In this document: positions 37,701-49,700 of the stretch, piece by piece
How the letters are laid out: every line of letters begins with the position of its first letter
How positions within the stretch are numbered: position 1 is the first letter of the stretch
Source: Balanoglossus misakiensis
Lineage: Eukaryota; Hemichordata
DNA length: 64,000 nucleotides
NCBI GenBank assembly: GCA_040954595.2
Contig: CM082595.2
Span: forward strand, 3,968,001-4,032,000
Reading direction: 5' to 3'
Position numbers and translations under genes: made by a program
The notes under the pieces: generated by a model
Told to the model about the DNA's origin: nothing
Databases searched by the model: none
What the model saw: the letters and a program-made list of their open reading frames with translations, nothing else

Positions 37701-40700
37701 CATCCCGGCAAAATGTTCCCTCTTCTCCTTATGGTCAAACAGCAGCACGGGTCCGAAAGCCCCCTTCCCTATCCTCTCAACTTTTTGGTACTTATCCATG
37801 GTTACAAAATACACATTCCACTTCGGCAATTAACTAAAAGTTCCTATTATAGTGTGATAATCCACAAGTTGGTTGATTTGTTGCTGAAATATGAAAAGTC
37901 AGATTTGTTTAAATTAGTTTATTTTATTTTTAGATCTAATTTGCATATTCATGACCCGATCAAATCCAAATTAACAAAATCAGGTAGGGACACCATAACA
38001 CACATTCCTACCAAATTTCAGCTCCATCGTACATGTAGTTATGGAGAAGAAGATTTTTTACCAAAAAATCTATTTTTAAATCTTATTTGCATATTCATGA
38101 CCTAATCAAATCCAAATTAACAAAATCAGTTAAGGGCACCATAACACACATTCCAACCAAATTTCAGCTAAATATGCCAAGTTGTTTTAAAGAAGAAGAT
38201 TGAAATACCAAAAGTTGATGGACGACGGACGGACACTTATCAACCTACTGCTACAGCTCGGCTGACACAAGTGACAGCAGAGCTAACGAAAGATTGACCT
38301 GACTTTCTGTGATTGATGTTTAACACACATACTTGCTTGACAAAATCATTTTGCACCACAGCTATTCAAACTCAATGTCAGTGATTGATTACACCCCGAT
38401 ATAGTTGCTAACGAGGTGAATCATAACAGACCCCAACAAATACTTTATCATTTTACAGACCAGATCTGCGAGAACACAAACAGATAACTTCTACCACAAA
38501 GACACAAAAATTACTCTGAAATACGCCGAGACCCCACGACAAAACTTGAATCTGTACACTCCTATGACATGAAGCCAAATTCTGCAATATCTGCACACAT
38601 TTTTACGTAATTACGATACATTAAACAGACCTGGGTCCCTTAGCAACAGAAATTCTCATAATCTTTAGCCACAGATACAGGGTTTCATACACTTTTGATT
38701 AATTGTGCCGCGTATTGGCGGGTATTTGTCAATACAGGTATGTAACTGTTTGCAGTCATGGTGTGAAATATCAATTTGACAGTTCTTAATAATACTGGTG
38801 ATTTGGGTGTTTAATTTAAACTTCAAATTTGGATGTAATGTGGTAGAAAATCCTTTTGGCCAAGTCTCCCTATACTGAAAATTCAATAAATTTGTTAGAT
38901 ATGCTTTTGCAGCAGACAGTACATGTATTACATGTACAACATATCCCCAGGTACATATATTTGCCTCTAGCACTGGTTGTAGCAATTCACTGACTTCTGC
39001 AGTGGACAGACAGACAGATGGACAGACAGACAGACAGACCCAAGCAAATCAAGATCCGTATCGCTAGAGAAAGAGTCAAGAATGCCATAACGCATTTTTG
39101 TACTCACCTGAGGACCACCTTTCAACAGAAGTAAAACATGGTCGACATTTCAAACACAATCATCGTTTTACCACTCAATGCAGAGTGTGTGCAGTTTCGC
39201 AACCACACTCCAAACTTCACTGTGTGGAAACTCAGGTGGTCATTTGATCAATTCTGAAGGCCAAATGGGTTATTCTGTAGCGTGACTCAACTTATATGAC
39301 AGACTTTGTCATCAAGAGCTTCATAACTCATAAAGCTGCCACCTTAGCATTGCTATTCATCAAAACGCTTTGCGTATCGATTTGTTCAACTGCAATAAAT
39401 TTTCACACAAAAAAAACATGGGTTATTGTCCAACATATGCGTCAGATCCCAAGTAAACATTCGACAAAATACACTAGATAAACGCGCTTGAAGAGTTCAA
39501 GATATTTAATGTACTTTGCTTCAACCAACTGGCAATTTTCTAATGACACTAATCAAAATTTATATCTATAAGTCATGTTTTAAGTATTATTACATGTATA
39601 CAACTGTACTTAAAAATACTGTCAGTAGATACAAGAAATGTGGGCAACTTTACCATCTTGATCATATATACAGGATGAAAAATGTCCCCCTTTTGTTAGA
39701 CCTCCATTGCTATAAAACAATCAATATTTACATATAATTCTACACTGTACTATTCAATAAATATAGAAACTAGACTGTTATTAGAAAATCTTTTTGTACA
39801 ACAATAACAAGGTGTTGTTCAAAATTCACTGATATAATAGTGTCATCTTAAGTACATCTCTGTTCAAGATTTTTAGATATCAGTTTGCTTTTTCAGTGTG
39901 TGTAGTGATAAATTGTAGGTGAGAAATGCTTGTCATAGCAGACTAGAAGAGAGATAGGTTTAGTTGATGTGTACACTTTCTCTTCTGTTATGGGGACGGA
40001 TATGTCGTCACTGTGTGAGTCAAAGGTCATTATGCAGAGGATACAATTGGCTCAGGACCAAAAGCGCACAAAAACACTTGGAGACGTACTTTTCAGTTCA
40101 TCATGTTAACGAATCTCTGATAAGCAGCATTGTAACTTGTACATTGTTTTAGTTAAAGATGTCACGAAAGGTATGATAACGAAACACAGGGGGCACAGCA
40201 AACATGGTTGAAAGCGGAACTTAGACAATAGGCAGTCAATGTCAACTGCTCTTACATGGTTAGAATTTTCCATAACAACTTTGATGCATGGAATCTCCAT
40301 TTAGATGCTAAGGCAGATCAATTTGAACTGAACTGGAAAATTAGTGGAGGTGGTTTGAAAGAACTATACACATGATTAAAATTGGAACTTGGCCCATCAG
40401 TCAGTCTGTTGTTTACGCCACTTGGTTACCTGGGCAACTGAAAAGACAAAAGGCTTTTTAAAAAGACATATCATTGGGTATCTCTTCTTTGTTAAACATC
40501 TACATGGTGTACACAGGGTGTCTGGCAACTTTAGAGAGGATCGGACAATAGGTTTAATTCTTGTCACGACTGTAACTAAATACAGTGTCACCTGGGCCAA
40601 TAGGGGTCACATTGTACCTTTTCGAAATCTACAGAAATCCAAGTTGGCAAGTACATTTTTCCTTAGTACTGCAATATGTGCTGAACTTTCAACCCAAATA

Positions 40701-43700
40701 GAAGAAAATTGTATTCTCTGGCAAAATGATAATAATTCAGAACTGTGATACTAAAATTGTAAAAACTAATCACTAAAAAAAGTAAGTACATGTGTCTAAA
40801 GAAAATAAAATCAGACTGCACCTTGGGGACCATGCCCATAAAAATGAAAGACTTCACATTTCTCTTCCTTTCTATGTTGTATTAACCAAGTACTGAATAA
40901 AACAGTGACCATATGTAGCGAGGTAAGGGTTAAACTTGGTGTGGATAGATTATGCGAACTGGAACATGGTTAGACTGACTGCTATGATTTTTTTGCAAAA
41001 ATCAAGAAATTCCCCTCCCCCTCCCACTTTCACTAAATTTGATTTAAAATACACAGAATTACTTCAATTTGCACAGTTGTTGTGGTGAATCCTGAGATCA
41101 AGATCTGCTCTTGAGAATTTAACTTTATCACCCCCATTTTCAACGGCATGGCTCAGCCTACCCGATCAAACACAATCGGATTGTACCTGATGGCAAACAG
41201 GCTTAACTTTCTGAGTTCAAACTACTCCGTGAGTTTTGCTTTTTCTTCAGTACTTTATAACCCCCTGATTTTTTCTTCCGTTTGGGTGCATCGCCTTCCC
41301 TGGCAGACTCAAGCCTTCTCAATCTTTCTTCTTCTTCTCTCTTACAAGCATCTATCATTTCACAACGACCATCACCTCCATGCACATCTTCGTCTATATC
41401 ACTAAAATCTTTGGACTGCAGGTGAATTCCTCCAGGAGTAACGCCCACCAGTTTCATGCTGTCCACATGATTTTTAAACCCCCCTGTCATAGCTTCATCA
41501 TCTTCCAGAGAATTTATAATATCCCGGCTTTCCCTCTGGTCTTTTCGTCTCCTAGCAACAAAAATACTATCCTCAATCCCTAGATTCTTGAAACACCGCT
41601 CTGCAGCATCTTGTCGCTGTTCTCTTTCAAACCGTTCCTCTTTTTCCTGTCTCCTCTGGTTCTTGATCAACTTCATGCTGTCCTGGATACCGACTGGCGG
41701 AGCGTATCTTATGTCTATCTCTTTGTATTCCTCGTCGCTTTTCACTTCCTCGTTCTTCATCCTCTCCTTCGCTACAGCTAAACTGTCTTTGAGTCTTGCG
41801 TACTCGTGGGAACGTCCGACCTCAACGCCGTGGTCACTTGCTTGTGTGTCTGGCCTCTCTGTCCGAATGGTGGGCATCTTGGAGTCCTTGTCATCCCGCC
41901 TCCTCCTCCTTGTCCGTGGACTTTGCTCCTGCTGGCCGCTAAACGTGTTATAACCGTCATCTTGGGTCAGATTCCGAGGTGATCTCCGGTTTCGAGGGCT
42001 CACACCCACCCCATCGTTTCCCCTGTCTCTTTCAACTCGTCTAGGAGTCCTTGCTGGCTTCGCGGCATCACCGTTCGTCGCACAATCTCTCGGTTGCCGG
42101 CCTCCTCCGTTCTCATACTGCTCTCTTTCAGCTCGCCGTCTCCGACGCTCTGCCAGTCGGAGTTCTCTCAGCTTTTCCACAGTTGCTTCCACTTCCTCCG
42201 CGTTGCCATCCGTGGATTTCTTTTTCCTTTGCCGTCTAATCCGTGGACTTTCTCCCCCAGACTCCTCATCAACAGGCTCCTTCCTCCTGATCCTTTCTCC
42301 GCCTCCAGCATCCGGTGATCTTTCAGGATCCCTCTCCCGTGCCTTCCCTCTCCGTTTATTCCTCCCTTCCTCGGCAATATCGCCCAGCTGGGTCTCCTCT
42401 TGCCTCACCCGCTGCGGCACCCTCTTGGAGGGGATAAATCCATCACTTCTCCTCCTCTCTCTCGGAGGAATTTCAGATTCCGTGGATTCAGTCTCTTCAC
42501 TCCGTATTCGTCTATTTCTGTTTGGCTTTTTCTTACTTTCAACAACAACTATATCATCATCATCACTATCATCATCACGATTCCTGAGTTCGTCCATTCT
42601 TTTCGCTCTTTCCTTCCTTCTTTCATCATTCCCCCTCTCCTCATATCGCTTTTCCGGTCTCTCATCATCACTTCCTGATTCCCTGTCTTCAATTCTCTGT
42701 TTACGTGCCGGCCGGTCCCCGCCATCTTTTCGTCTAGTTTCCTCAGCAGAGCTTTCACCCTCAGAATATTTTTCACTGAAGACATCATTACTAGAAGCTG
42801 TTTCACAATTGAACATCACGAGTACATCCTCAGCAGAGGGACGGTCTCTTGCTCTATAGGACACCATGCACAAAACAGCTTCCTTCAGTTCCGGAGAGAT
42901 TCCCAGATCATCTCGCACCGGCGGTCTGTACTGTTTATTTTTGAATAATGCACGTCCCAAAGGAAGTTTAAAATCGTCTTTCTGGTAGCATATGGATAAT
43001 TTCCCTCTGGGTGAGGAGTTTGTCAAAAGGGCAAGGAATATCACCCCTAGGGAGAAGATGTCCACTTTCTCCGTGTAGCGTTCTTTGTATATCTCCGGCG
43101 CCATGAAGAGCTCGGTGCCACAGAACGTCTCCATAATGCAATGGCCGGAGACCGACTCGGCGATCTTGGATAGCCCAAAGTCCGAAACCTTGGCGACGAC
43201 CTCGCCTCTCCTCAGCGTGATCAAGATGTTGTCGGGCTTCAGGTCCCGGTGGACGATGCTCTTCTCGTGGAGGTACGCGACGGCGTCGACGATCTGCGTC
43301 ATCAGCTCCAGCTTGAGGTCCAGGTCGGCCATGCGGTTCTTCAGCATCATGTAGTGGTTGAGGTTGTTCTCCGTACAGTACTCCATCATCAGCCAGACGT
43401 CCCACGAGTTCCGCCCGTCCGTACTCTGTGTGGTGATCACATCCAGGATATTGACGATATGCTTGTGATCCAGCTTGGACAAGACCATCACTTCCTTCAT
43501 GGCGCTGGTGTGCTTCTCCGGAGTGTCACAGCGAAGCTTCTTCCCGGCAAAATGTTCCCGCTTCTCCTTATGGTCGAACAGCAGCACGGATCCAAACGCA
43601 CCCTTCCCAATCTTCTCAACTTTTTGGTACTTATCCATGGTCAGAGAATACACATTCCACTCGGGTAATTAACTAGTAAAAGTTCCTATCATTATAGTGT

Positions 43701-46700
43701 GATAATCCACAAGTCGGTTGATTTTGCTGCAATATGAAAAGTCAGATTTGTTCAGTATAAATATATTGTTACAAAGTCTTCAATCTGGGTTTTAAAATGA
43801 AGAAAATACCCCCCCCCCCCTTCCAAGGTGATAGACAGGTGCTAGTGGTTAAGCTTTAATACTGACTAGATTAAATATATTTTGGGAAGGCAGTATTTAA
43901 TTAGAGAGAATGTTATTACATGTATTAATAAAGGTCAATGTTCTGCTAACCATATTTACATGGCATTAATCTGCTCTGACTAAATATTAGCTTGGCATAT
44001 TGAAATTCCACAATACAATTAATGTTTACGAAAGCATATTTTTAGTTTGGTTTTATAATAATACGGCTGATTATGTTACAATGTGGATTAATCAGTATTT
44101 TTAATTACGTATACAGGATTACTTCTTGATATATATATTTCACAGTCTCGGTAAAAATTATGAAAATGGTATTTTCTGAATTAACTTTCATTTAAATATG
44201 AAACAAAAGATTGACCTGACTTTCTGTGATTGTTGTTTAACACACATACTTGCTTGACAAAATTATTTTGCACCACAGCTATTCAAACTCAATGACATTG
44301 ATTGATTACACCCCAATACAGTTGTAATGAGTTGAGTCACAACAGACCCCAATAAATACTTTCTTATTTTACAGCCCTATGAATTCTGGTACGTGGCAGA
44401 CCAGATCCGTGAGAACACAAACAGATATCTTCTACCCCAGAGACACAAAAATTACTCCTAAATACACCGAGACCCCACGACAAAACTTGAATCTGTTCAG
44501 AAGCCAACACTACTATGACATGAAGCCAAATTTTGCAATATCTGCACACATTTTTACACAGCATTTAACAGACCTGGGTCCCCTTAGCAACAAGAAATTT
44601 TCATAATCTGTGGCAGATACAGGGCTTCATACAAATTAAATTAATTGTGCTTAGTATTGGTGAGTCTTTGTCAATACAGGTATGTAACTGTTTGCAGTCA
44701 TGGTGTGAAATATCAATTTGACAGTTCTTTATAATACTGGTGATTTTGGTGTTTAATATAAACTTCAAATTTGGACGTAATGTGGTAGAAAATCGTGTCG
44801 GCAAAGACTCCCAGTCCCTATACTGAAAATTCAATTACTTGCTAAATATAATTGTACACCAGACGGTATTACAACATGTCCCCAGGTATACATATATTTG
44901 CCTCTAGCACTGGTTGTAGCAATGTCACTGACTTCTGCAGTGGACAGACAGACAGATAGACAGACAGACAGACCCAACCAAATCAAAGTCCCTATTGCTA
45001 GAAAAAGAGTCAAGAATGCCATAGTCCAATTTTGTACTCACCTGAGGACCACCTCTGTATGCACTCAACGGAAGTAAAACATGGCCGACATTTTAAACAC
45101 AATCATCGTTTTAACCACTCAATGCAGAGTGTGTGCAGTTTCGCAACCACACTCCAAATTGCCACAAATGGGCGGTAGTCATGGTAACTGAAGAACGGGG
45201 TACACGACACGGTCTGCAAATCGGAGTGTCCGGACTTCGCCTGAGCATATCCGGGTCTCGTGTTAATGATTACAGGAGGGAAGTATGTGCCACAAACAAA
45301 CGCTGTGTGGAAACTCAGGTGGTCATGTGATCAATTCTGAAGGCCAAATGGGTTATTCTGTAGCATGACTCAACGTGTTAACAAAAGAAGTAGACACGCC
45401 TAACAATAACGCTTACACGGGGACCGACACGAAATTTTCCCTTTCCCTTTTCACAACTGCCATCTACTTCAAAGTATACATGATAAAATGATACTTCATG
45501 GAAAAATCCCTATGCGTCGTTCTGCGCATCTTGGCACAGATTCAACAGGTTGTTTACGACCTTTCAACTCAAGGTCAGTCTTCAGGTCACCTGCCAGAGC
45601 GTATGCCACTTTCCTATGTACAGTGATTGAGGGTGCAATTTGAATTCAACTCAAACAGGAAACCACACTTGCAGAACAATGGTGAAACCAACAAAGACAA
45701 TGCAAAACGCGAAGGTTACAATGGCACAAAAGGAGAAAGGGACGTCTGTGTTCAATTGTTATTTCAAGAGATTTCTTTTGTTTATAGCTTTCGAGTTTCA
45801 AAAAAGCCATGACTCAAGTAAGCATGACGTAATCATGTCAATTACTTGGAATCTTTCTGAAAAAGTGACATTCAACTTGGTACAGTTGAAAATATAGAAA
45901 CTCAGTTTAAACCTTGAATAAAATTTTTGCATGTTCGATTGTGTTTGTGTGTTTGTTGATGTACCCAGATCGTGTGAGCAGGAATGTGCTTAGAACTCAT
46001 ATAAACTATTGAAACATTCTTTTTTTTTGGGGGGGGGGATGCGGACAGTCATAGTGGTTTTCTGCACTGACTTGCCTGCTACATGAATTAGTGTGGTACG
46101 ACTGGCTCTGAACCCTGTAAAATACAAGTTGCTTTGCAAGAGTGGAAAAATATTCTACAATGACAACATACTCAGATTGCTGTACAATATTTATTTTGCT
46201 CGGGTATAAATCACTCTTAGACTAATATCACTGACAAGGCGCCTGCTCACATTGTCCAAGAGTGTTCCACAAGTGGCCATTATCGACCTCAGGAAACTGT
46301 TTAACACTGCTATTTTATCTCCTGCTGGTTGTTAAGTGAACTGTAACCATGGCAACATCACAAACATAATAAGCAAGTTATATAATATACATGTACATTA
46401 TATACTTATATATTTTAATGATTGGTATCCTACTCATAAATTTCCGATTACAATAACGTCTCATACCAGGTAGATTAACACACAAAGTGCCCTAGTACGA
46501 TTACATTATTTTTTTACCTGGAAGCACAAACAATAGAATATTTTAAAATGGATGTACTTTTTTACTCTCAATCATAGAGCAACTAGGTACTTTAACATTT
46601 TATGGATGGCTGGATCAAAATGTTTCTCAGTCAAGACGGATAGTATTGTTGTATTTTGAGATGGAATGTGCTATTCTGGCACATTGTCTAAAGAATAACG

Positions 46701-49700
46701 TGACTTCAACTTTTGCTTGTCTGTTTTTTTCTCTTTATCGCCTGTCTTCTCAACTGGTTTCGGAACGAGACCAGAGTCAAACATGTCTTGGAAGTGTGGT
46801 GCGTTATCCTGTCTTCGTGAACCTGAAGAAGCTGTAATTGATGTGGGGGACCCCTTTTCTGTTTTAAAGGCGGGGCCATGAGCCTTGTGGTGGGATCGTG
46901 TCTTCGTTGTGTCATTAGAATCGGAACGGGAACTGGTCCTGGTCTTTTCTTGAGTCCGTGACTGCTCTGAAGACCTGGAAGCACCGGCAGAATCGTGACT
47001 TTCCATCGATGGACGGTGGGTGGTGGAGCTCCGGGAACCAGAATTTCCTGGCGTTCGTGTTACGCTGTCAGTGCGATAGCCAGTATCGAGGTCTTGCACA
47101 TATTTTTCCATTTCGTGTAACAAGCCATCCGGACTGTAGGCACCGGATTCACCTCTAGACACCTGGGAATGATCGGAGTCATCTTGGTAGGATGTCGAAT
47201 TTGCTTTCCTATGGCCACTGTGACTACCTAGCTGAACATAACCCGACCTACAGCGATCACCGCCTGAACTGAAGAATCCGTCACAATATGCTGATGGCGA
47301 AAATGAAGTGGGATCTCTCTTATCCTGATTATGGCGAGCCATTTCTGCTGCACCGTCTGACCGAGCCAAACTCGTCTTGGATTTCCTGCTTTCTTGATAT
47401 TCCGAAGTTACTTGCTTCTGGTTTCTTATCTTCCCATCCTGAGATCTTGTTCCATTACTCCTTATGCTTGATGAATGACTCTGGCTCCTCGAGGTTGAAG
47501 GGTTCTCTTCAGAATGACTAACTCCTTGCTTATTATCTGGCAGACGTCTCCTCACTCTAACAATACGGACTTCGTCTTCATCTGAATAACTGTCATAGGT
47601 ATCCAGGAATTTTCTCAGGGATCCTTTATAAACGATGCGTTCTCTACTCCCCGAGAGGGAGGAATCATCTTCTTGTGTCATCGCTTTATCACTCCGACTT
47701 CCTCTTCTGTGAGAGTCATCATCGGTATACTCACTACGTGGGTACGAATACCTTTCACTTTGCACTAAAGACCGAGACTCACTACTTGTATCTCTGATCC
47801 GGATAGTCTCACCAGATTTACTTCCAGATGATCTCCGGGCAGTTGCTTGGCAGCCTTTCCGGGACTGCTTTTCACCTTGGCTGATGGCTCGCAAGTATTC
47901 CTTGCTGCCTACCTGTAATTGGTGCAGTGCCTCTGCTGCTGTGGGTCTTGACGCTGGATTGCTCTTCACCATGGAAAGCATGACCTCTTCGAGAGTGGGG
48001 CACTCACACAGCTTAGGAGGAACCAACAAGTATACACTGTCGTTCTGCCGCAGAGCATCGCAGAGAATCTGTGCTCTGTCGGTTTTCCGGCACACTGCGT
48101 AGTACACGAGTTTACCGTTCTTGGCCGTGTTGGTCAACAGCGCCAGATCCACCACCCCGAGGGAGAACATGTCCGCCTTCTTGTCGTACCGCTGATCCAG
48201 AACCTCCGGCGCCATGAACGTGGCCGACCCGCACACGTGGCTCAGGTAGTCCTCGCCGCTCAGCGACTCGTGAACGGTGGCCAGACCGAAATCGGACAGC
48301 TTCACCCGGATGTCCCCCGCCCTCTTGTCCACCAGGATGTTGTCCGGTTTGATGTCGCGGTGCACGATGTCGCGCTCGTGCAGGTACGCCACGCCCTGGG
48401 ACATCTGCGACATGACCTCCAGCTTCCACGGGGTGTCCAGCAGCCGGCCGCCCCGGACCATGTAATCGTTGAGCGTGCCCTCCGCGCAGAACTCCATCAC
48501 CATCCACACGTCCAGGTACTCGCTCCGCATCTCTGTGCAGACGGTGATCATCCGCACGATGTTATCATGATGCAGATTGGCCATGGTGCACGCTTCTTTG
48601 AAAGCTTTGTCGGCCGTCCTAGACGACAGACATCTCAGTTTCTTACCAGCGAACGTCTTTTCGGTCTGTCGGTCTCTCAGTAGATAAACCTCCCCATATC
48701 GACCAGATCCCAAAGAGTGCATTCTTTTATATTTCTCCATGACGGCTTCTACCAAGTTTGATTTTCTTCCCAGTTCTTGAAACTTGTCACAGGTTCTCTT
48801 TTTATCTCTTTCAAATACACCTCAGCTACAGCTGCAGACAAAGTTTAACCAAGAGAGATTTCAATAAAAAACAGCGAGCCGTTGTAAAGAAACCTTCCTA
48901 TCACCGAACTTTTCTAAAATTTATCAACTGAGACCAGGCCTATAATGTAGCATTTGGGCAAATTGTATTTACCAATAAATGGGTGCCACACTCATATATT
49001 AAGCCTCCCATTGCAAGAGTACACAGCGATCGTTTTATGCGCACATATACGAGAACACTGACTCACACTGATAGAACCTACGTGATCTTTGCATGCCTTA
49101 GCTCTGTTAACAAAGTTTTACACAAGTCAGCTCTGCGAGACAAGTAACTTGAAACACAGTCCTTCCGTCAGATAGAGGGACTGTGCTTGAGAGACAAGGA
49201 CACAAATTTGGTGGGGTGTAGGCACTGCAAATCAATTCGCCACCTACACACATGTACATGTACGTACCTTTCAAAGCCGAGATGATGATATGGTGTTTTT
49301 ACAGAGAAGCAACATACCACAGAATGAAAAAAGTCAACCACTAGACTGCATTGGTGTCACTATTTCTGTGTTCAAACTTAAATGCCGGGAATTTTCGTCA
49401 ATTACTCGGAAAGACGCTGATGCAAGCACTTCCTCACTGACGAAACTTTAGGTCTAAAACACGGGCAGAGTGCCAGGTGGAAATACCCGTTTGCCGGAAC
49501 AATACCCAAGCTATCAATAAATACTGTTGGCAAGAAACGTATGCCAAAACAATGCTGACAAGTCATGCAGAGCTCGGTACACTATTGGACAAGTTGACAC
49601 CCTGGTGACCTGAACTTAAGTATGCATTACATTGTCACCAAGCACTACTGCTGCAACAATGACAATTTATAACCACCACCTTCCGTCTTCCGACCCCCTT

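Larger units (their letters stand above)
32032..39287. repeat. Tandem duplication, unit A (about 7.3 kb)
   Basis: Unit A and unit B (39288-45374) align along most of their lengths, in the same order and orientation: both begin near CAACTT.TATGAC.GACTTTG and end near GTGACTCAAC. Both contain a kinase gene, its 5' untranslated exon, a (GACA) run near the right end and long matching non-coding stretches. Unit A carries extra material absent from B: a MITE (32937-33018), sequence at about 33018-33890, a palindromic insert (36790-37096) and an interspersed repeat (37929-38235). It lacks about 150 bases present in B near 45159-45302. Confidence 0.9.

Noticed and set aside
43639-43653. Upstream starts for the kinase genes (for example 43653, 28697, 48755 and 37829)
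   Set aside because: These are GTG or TTG codons. The first ATG in each case lines up the catalytic lysine at residue 33 across the family.
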